NCBI GenBank assembly: GCA_964543545.1
Contig: CAZIYT010000001.1
Span: 868,001-932,000, forward strand
Source of the DNA: UBA4416 sp964543545
GTDB lineage: Bacteria > Bacteroidota > Bacteroidia > B-17B0 > Aurantibacillaceae
Length of the DNA stretch: 64,000 bases
Direction of reading: 5' to 3'
In this document: piece by piece, positions 59,560 to 64,000 of the stretch
Layout of the letters: each line of letters starts with the position of its first letter
Numbering within the stretch: position 1 is the stretch's first letter
Made by a program: the position numbers and the translations under genes
Notes under the pieces: model-generated
Told to the model about the DNA's origin: nothing
What the model saw: the letters and a program-made list of their open reading frames with translations, nothing else
Database searches by the model: none

Positions 59560-60864
59560 TTATTTTACCGGTGGGCCTGCTAATTGTGAGATCTCATTTA
59601 AGCCTTTCACTAAAAAATCAAGGTCCTGGATGTTGGTATACACATTTGGCGAGACGCGGACCCCGTTTACCTTTTCGAGGATCGTAGAACCGGTATGGAT
59701 TTTGTATTTCTCAAACAATTTGAATTCCACTTGTTGTGCCTGCCAGCCATCAAAGCCGATATGGCCAATCGCGCAGGAATATTCAGGTTTTAAAGAAGTT
59801 GATATTTTCGCCTTAGGTAAATTAACTGCTTTTTCCATCCAGTAATCTTTTAGAAAGCGGAGGCGCGCTTCCTTGCGTTTGGCTCCTATGATGTTATGAA
59901 AATCTATGGCCGTGCCAATCGCCATTTCCGAAGCAAAAGAACGTGTTCCCAGGTTTTCGAATTTTTTGATGTCGCCTCCGTCAGGCTCCGTACTTGAAAG
60001 CAGTGCCCACACGTTTTTTATTTTATCCTGTTTAATGTACATCAGCCCGCTTCCAAAAGGAGCGCCCAGCCACTTGTGCAAAGACGTTGCGAAATAGTCG
60101 GCGCCGGTATCTTCGATTTTATAGTCAATATGAGCGAAGGAATGAGCCCCATCTACAATGACCTCGCAGCCCTTTTTATGGGCCATATCTGCAATGGCTT
60201 TGCATGGAACTATATTGCCCGTCCAATTGATGAGATGGGTGATGTGAACAATTTTGGTTTTTGAAGTAATGGCGCTCTCATACAGCTTAACAATAGTCGC
60301 ATCGTCTTCTGTGGGTTGTGGAATATGGATCCACACGAGCTTGATCTTATCGCGTTTTTCCCTTTGTTTCCATGCGTTCATCATGTTAGGATAATCAAAG
60401 GTACTGAGTACCACTTCATCACCTTCCTTTAAATCCAAGCCGAAAATAATACTGTTTAGTCCTTCCGTGGTATTCCTGTTGATGGCAATTTCTTCCGGCA
60501 TCACGCCGCAAAGACTCGCTAATTTATGGCGAAGCCCTTCCCTTTGCTCGTTTAAAATACGCCACATGTAATAAGAAGGCGCTTCGTTGGAGAATTGATA
60601 ATTACGGATGTGGGCATCCTGCACAACCTTTGGCTGCGGGCTAACCCCGCCATTATTCAAATTGATAAGATTGGCCGAAATGGTATAATTCTGGCGGACC
60701 CATCCCCAAAAATCTTCGTTTTCAATAGAGGCATCAAAGCTTTGGTTCTCCAGTTTTGATAACTGCTTTTCCAGGCTCATGGTGAACTTTTTATCAAGTG
60801 CTGAAAACAAGTCAAGCGCGCTGAGCGTGGCTGCAGAAGTCAATAGAAAATTGCGTCGGTTCAT
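59560..60864 (-). CDS. Class V aminotransferase (isopenicillin-N-epimerase-like)
   Basis: The 434-residue PLP enzyme starts with a Tat-like leader (MNRRNFLLTSAATLSALDLF), so export is likely. The fold is aminotransferase class V: LINLNNGGVSPQPKVV near 65-80, NRNTTEGLNSIIFGLDL near 125-140, VVLSTFDYPNMMNAW near 148, VDGAHSFAHIDYKIEDTGAD near 235-255 and the PLP-binding Lys in FATSLHKWLGAPFGSGLMY (near 264). Substrate is unknown. It stands alone between the relic repeat and a HisKA_2 kinase gene that is divergent from it. Confidence 0.9.
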   Translation of the reverse strand: MNRRNFLLTSAATLSALDLFSALDKKFTMSLEKQLSKLENQSFDASIENEDFWGWVRQNYTISANLINLNNGGVSPQPKVVQDAHIRNYQFSNEAPSYYMWRILNEQREGLRHKLASLCGVMPEEIAINRNTTEGLNSIIFGLDLKEGDEVVLSTFDYPNMMNAWKQREKRDKIKLVWIHIPQPTEDDATIVKLYESAITSKTKIVHITHLINWTGNIVPCKAIADMAHKKGCEVIVDGAHSFAHIDYKIEDTGADYFATSLHKWLGAPFGSGLMYIKQDKIKNVWALLSSTEPDGGDIKKFENLGTRSFASEMAIGTAIDFHNIIGAKRKEARLRFLKDYWMEKAVNLPKAKISTSLKPEYSCAIGHIGFDGWQAQQVEFKLFEKYKIHTGSTILEKVNGVRVSPNVYTNIQDLDFLVKGLNEISQLAGPPVK

Positions 60865-61143
60865 TCGTGGAGATTAAAATGGTACATGTGGAGTACTGAG
60901 CTTAGCCTGACTCTTCAGGTAAATTAAAGATATAAAAGGGTTTAAAGAAAATCAAGTAATTGTTAAGGGAATGGGATAAAACGAAAAAGAGCAGTGCCAA
61001 AAATTCAAGCCTGAGTGCAAAAGCACTATGAATACCATGAATGCTAAACCGCAGAGTAGCAAGCCCTAATCCTGTATATTGTCTGAAATTGTTTTTCGGG
61101 AATAAACTGTATCTTCACCTCAAAGATAGCCGACTCCCTTATA

Positions 61144-62376
61144 ATGCTTTTCAGGAAATTAATAAATCTGGGCGTGAATGAAAACCTGCCCTTTTACGAT
61201 AAGCGGGAGATCAGGATTGTTAACCTTTTTGCCCTGATCACCTTAGCAGGACTCTTTATCGGCATCACCACCCTGTTTTTTATTGAAGGTACCTATCCCA
61301 CTCCTGTTGTAGTGTTTTCGGCAGTTGCATCTTCGCTAAGCCTGTTTCTCAATGCGCGCGCGATGCACAATACTGCTACTTACATCTTTGTGATTTCCAT
61401 CAATGTTACCATTTTTATCATCAGCCAGCAGTACATTATTTCCGTAGCCAATTACCTGTATTTTTTCCCCGTTGTGTTTTGTGTGGCGCTGGTTCATAAT
61501 CCTTTTAAAAAGAACATCCGGACGTTCATTTTCTTCTCCATCATCCTGCTTTGCTTTCTCCTGTCGCTGATGCTCGATATTCCGGGCCTGAAGCTGAAAG
61601 GCGTCACGGAGAACGACAACCGCGTGCTGCTGGTGTACAATGCCGTGCTGACTATTTCGTTGACGATCATCCTGGTTGTGTTGGTGGTGAGGCTCATCAA
61701 CCAGCAGAACAATGAGCTTCTTCAGAGCCTGAACAAAGAAAAGGAATCGCAGCTGCTGATCAGCAATTCACTGAAGGAAAAAGAAGTATTGCTGGCCGAG
61801 ATCCAGCACCGCGTGAAGAACAACCTGGCGGTGATCTCCGGATTGCTGAATTTGCAGCTGAACAATGCGCAGGGCGAGGAAGCACGACTGCTCCTGCTGG
61901 ATGCAAAAAACCGCGTCATGAGCATTGCCATGGCCCACGAACGGCTGTATAAAAAACAAGACCTTTCCAGGATCAACCTCGGACAGTACCTCCAGGAGCT
62001 GACGGATGAGATCATCGGCAGCCATAACCAGGATAACAAGATCGATGTGGAGAAAGAAACGATTGATGTGGATATCCCTATCACCAAAGCCGTTCCCACA
62101 GGCCTGATCATCAACGAGGTGATTACCAATTCCCTGAAGCATGCCTTCACAAACCAGGCGCAAAAGCCGGCCATTGGCCTGAAAATGGAACGGGAGAACA
62201 ATATGATCCGGATTACCTTATGCGATAACGGCATCGGGTTCGGTGATCTGAAAGTGAGAAAAGAATCTTCATTAGGCATCAGCCTTATCGAGTCGCTGGC
62301 CAACCAGATCGATGCCGAGCTTTCCTTTACCAATAAGGTAGGCGCCTGTGTGATGCTGTCGTACCCGGTGAATTAG
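61144..62376 (+). CDS. Membrane sensor histidine kinase (HisKA_2 type)
   Basis: The 410-residue protein has six or so TM helices in residues 25-185, then a coiled coil (INQQNNELLQSLNKEKESQL) and a HisKA_2 domain with His222 in AEIQHRVKNNLAVISGLLNL, the H-N-N-L pattern of this family. The HATPase domain holds the N-box GLIINEVITNSLKHAFTNQ and the G-box DNGIGFG. Such kinases often act with stand-alone response regulators; none is nearby. Upstream, a TTG / 18 nt / TATCTTCA pair (about 61089-61117) is a weak promoter candidate. Confidence 0.9.
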   Translation: MLFRKLINLGVNENLPFYDKREIRIVNLFALITLAGLFIGITTLFFIEGTYPTPVVVFSAVASSLSLFLNARAMHNTATYIFVISINVTIFIISQQYIISVANYLYFFPVVFCVALVHNPFKKNIRTFIFFSIILLCFLLSLMLDIPGLKLKGVTENDNRVLLVYNAVLTISLTIILVVLVVRLINQQNNELLQSLNKEKESQLLISNSLKEKEVLLAEIQHRVKNNLAVISGLLNLQLNNAQGEEARLLLLDAKNRVMSIAMAHERLYKKQDLSRINLGQYLQELTDEIIGSHNQDNKIDVEKETIDVDIPITKAVPTGLIINEVITNSLKHAFTNQAQKPAIGLKMERENNMIRITLCDNGIGFGDLKVRKESSLGISLIESLANQIDAELSFTNKVGACVMLSYPVN

Positions 62377-62595
62377 ATCTGTTTTTTACCATAGAAGAAC
62401 AGGAAGAAACACTGGCTTCCGTCACGCCGGGGCGCGTGACACCTCTCTGAAAGAGGGGAATTAGAACAAAAGAGCGATGACTTCACTTCGACTGGCTCAG
62501 TGTAAACTTTTTCGCTCAGTCACCTTTCACAAATCAAATACTGTTCTAATCCTTGTTCTAATCTTAATAATCCGCGTCATCTGCGTTCCATTGCC
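62377..62595. repeat. Repeat-bearing intergenic region between HisKA_2 kinase and photolyase genes
   Basis: It contains CACCTCTCTGAAAGAGGGGA (near 62439), the CACTTCGACTGGCTCAGTGT family repeat (near 62481), a direct repeat TGTTCTAATC at 62542-62551 and 62554-62563, and AATCCGCGTCATCTGCGTTC followed by CATT at 62569-62592, whose reverse complement resembles the sequence just after leuS. No gene is visible. Confidence 0.75.
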
Positions 62596-63918
62596 CTAAA
62601 ACAAACTCGTTTGCTTCGAATCACTCAGCGCTTCCTTATATACTCTCAAAGCACGAAGCCTCGCAGCCGCGTGATCCACGATGGGTTGCGGATAGTCCTT
62701 CGTGTCATATTCAGGGATCCACTGTGTGATGTATTTAAACTCAGGGTCGAATTTTTTCTGCTGCTCCGTGGGATTAAACACCCGGAAATAAGGTGCCGCG
62801 TCGCAGCCGCTTCCTGCCGCCCATTGCCAGCCGCCCACGTTGGCGCTTAAATCATAGTCCAGTAATTTCTCCGCAAAATAGGCTTCGCCCCAGCGCCAAT
62901 CGATTAGCAAATCCTTTACTAAAAAGCTGGAAACGATCATGCGCACCCGGTTATGCATAAAGCCGGTAGCATTCAGCTCGCGCATGCCGGCATCCACAAT
63001 CGGGAAACCGGTTTTGCCTTCGCACCAGGCGGCAAATTCTGTTTCGTTGTTGCGCCACTGGATGCGGTCGTATGCGGGTTTAAAAGAGTCCTTCGCCGAA
63101 TGCGGAAAATGAAAGAGGATCATCATGTAAAAGTCGCGCCAGATGAGCTCATTCAGCCAGGTTTCGTTGAGCTCCATGGCGCGCTTTACCAAAGCCCGGA
63201 TGCTCACCGTGCCGAAGCGCAGGTGAAGGCTGAGGCGTGTGGTGCCCCTGATGCCGGGAATGTCGCGGGTTTGGTGGTAATGCCGGATGAGATCGTCATC
63301 CATGATATTCGCCGGAAAGCTTGTACCTGTTTTTTCGAAGCCCAGCGCTTCCAAAGAAGGAATCGCCATTTGGGGCGCAGGAAGGAAGTTTTTGAAATAG
63401 TTTTTGTTCGGGTAAGGCCTGATGTAGAACTCGTTCATGGCCGCTTTCCACTTGCGACTATAAGGCGTAAATACGGTATAGGGTTTTCCGTCGTCTTTGG
63501 TCACTTCGTTTTTTTCGAAGATGCACTGGTCCTTGTAGGTATGAAAGCCGATGCCCTTGCTCTCGAGAAATGTTTTGACGGAAGCATCGCGCTCGCTGGC
63601 ATAAGGCTCGTAATCGTGATTGGTGTATACACCTGTCATATCGTAGTCTTTTGCCAGCTCCTGAAATGCTTCAAGCGGAGTCGCATGAAATACCTTCAGG
63701 GATGAACCGTAAGTGTTTAAAGCCTCACTGAGCTCTGTGATGGTATGGTGAATAAACGCGACGCGCGCATCCGCTTGATGGCTTAATTTATCAAGGATGT
63801 GCTTATCAAAAATGAAGATCGGGAGCACCGGACCGCCGCTTTTCAGGGCGTGGTAAAGACCGGCGTTATCATGTAAGCGAAGGTCTCTGCGGAACCAGAA
63901 AATAGCTGCTTTTTTCAT
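62596..63918 (-). CDS. phrB: Deoxyribodipyrimidine photolyase (cryptochrome/photolyase family)
   Basis: The 440-residue flavoprotein repairs cyclobutane pyrimidine dimers with light. The N-terminal antenna domain starts AAIFWFRRDLRLHDNAGLYH; the FAD domain carries IRGTTRLSLHLRFGTVSIR near 222-240, ELIWRDFYMMILFHFPH near 257-273, GFPIVDAGMRELNATGFMHNR near 300-320 and DLSANVGGWQWAAGSGCDAAP near 358-378. All are diagnostic of class I CPD photolyases. The stop is 219 bp from the kinase gene on the opposite strand. Identification is firm, although a cryptochrome function cannot be excluded by sequence alone. Confidence 0.96.
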   Translation of the reverse strand: MKKAAIFWFRRDLRLHDNAGLYHALKSGGPVLPIFIFDKHILDKLSHQADARVAFIHHTITELSEALNTYGSSLKVFHATPLEAFQELAKDYDMTGVYTNHDYEPYASERDASVKTFLESKGIGFHTYKDQCIFEKNEVTKDDGKPYTVFTPYSRKWKAAMNEFYIRPYPNKNYFKNFLPAPQMAIPSLEALGFEKTGTSFPANIMDDDLIRHYHQTRDIPGIRGTTRLSLHLRFGTVSIRALVKRAMELNETWLNELIWRDFYMMILFHFPHSAKDSFKPAYDRIQWRNNETEFAAWCEGKTGFPIVDAGMRELNATGFMHNRVRMIVSSFLVKDLLIDWRWGEAYFAEKLLDYDLSANVGGWQWAAGSGCDAAPYFRVFNPTEQQKKFDPEFKYITQWIPEYDTKDYPQPIVDHAAARLRALRVYKEALSDSKQTSLF

Positions 63919-64000
63919 CGAATTTTAAACAAGTATACATTATTATAGTTTGATTTTTTAGTATTAAATTCACACAGTCAAAATTTCAAAACCTATTATC

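Noticed and set aside
62953..63705. 250-codon plus-strand frame opposite the photolyase gene
   Set aside because: Antisense to conserved FAD-domain motifs; G+C-driven open frame.

Overview
The window looks like a chromosomal segment of a Bacteroidota bacterium, probably from the Chitinophagales/Sphingobacteriales side; I cannot name the genus. The evidence is several secreted proteins with C-terminal type IX secretion (Por) signals, many lipoproteins with short Bacteroidota-style lipoboxes (SCSK, ACKK, GSCS), SusC-like outer-membrane proteins, LytTR systems with propeller sensor kinases, almost no Shine-Dalgarno sequences, and promoters of the TTG / 19-20 nt / TAnnTTTG type. There is no transposase, integrase, phage or CRISPR array. 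Base composition is close to 50% G+C, with clearly A+T-richer patches.

Layout. 1-7.4 kb: secreted proteins of unknown role, trmD, ftsX, a DUF4846 protein and a tightly overlapping four-gene minus-strand operon (DoxX-like, DUF2071, membrane methyltransferase, small membrane protein). 7.5-13.6 kb: tRNA-His, a large secreted M43 metalloprotease, nadB and an Nfu iron-sulfur scaffold. 13.6-14.2 kb: a gene-free block of palindromes bounded by 18-bp inverted repeats. 14.2-19.1 kb: a TonB-receptor-like protein, a PepSY-like periplasmic protein and an OmpR-type two-component system, with one identical 19-bp direct-repeat site upstream of both transcription units. 19.2-25.5 kb: a lipoprotein, comF, a lamin-tail-domain surface protein and asd. 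25.5-41.3 kb: a GIN-domain/beta-barrel fusion, an alpha/beta hydrolase, a Na+/H+ antiporter, a MarR/pirin pair, purL, rnhB, two peroxiredoxins, and cysC coupled to an acyltransferase.

41.3-50 kb: deoC, two lipoproteins, an aldehyde dehydrogenase and a degenerate second aldehyde dehydrogenase domain, which together look like deoxyribose catabolism with a split ALDH16. Between the two ALDH genes sits a GxxExxY (PD-(D/E)XK-like) gene bracketed by CGCAGAG-type repeats, with the tail of a second GxxExxY copy beside it. leuS follows; it carries an in-frame palindromic insert and an A+T-rich mosaic segment around the KMSKS loop.

50-64 kb: a DUF4139 protein whose last 35 bp recur 7.36 kb downstream. 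Between the two copies lies an A+T-rich block holding a secreted T9SS protein and a LytTR regulator/propeller kinase pair, with a tandem 16-bp site spaced 21 bp in front of the secreted protein gene. A class V aminotransferase, a HisKA_2 kinase and a photolyase complete the window.

The most unusual signals are the GxxExxY/repeat element, the two direct-repeat regulator sites, the mosaic leuS and the duplicated DUF4139 tail flanking the LytTR block.
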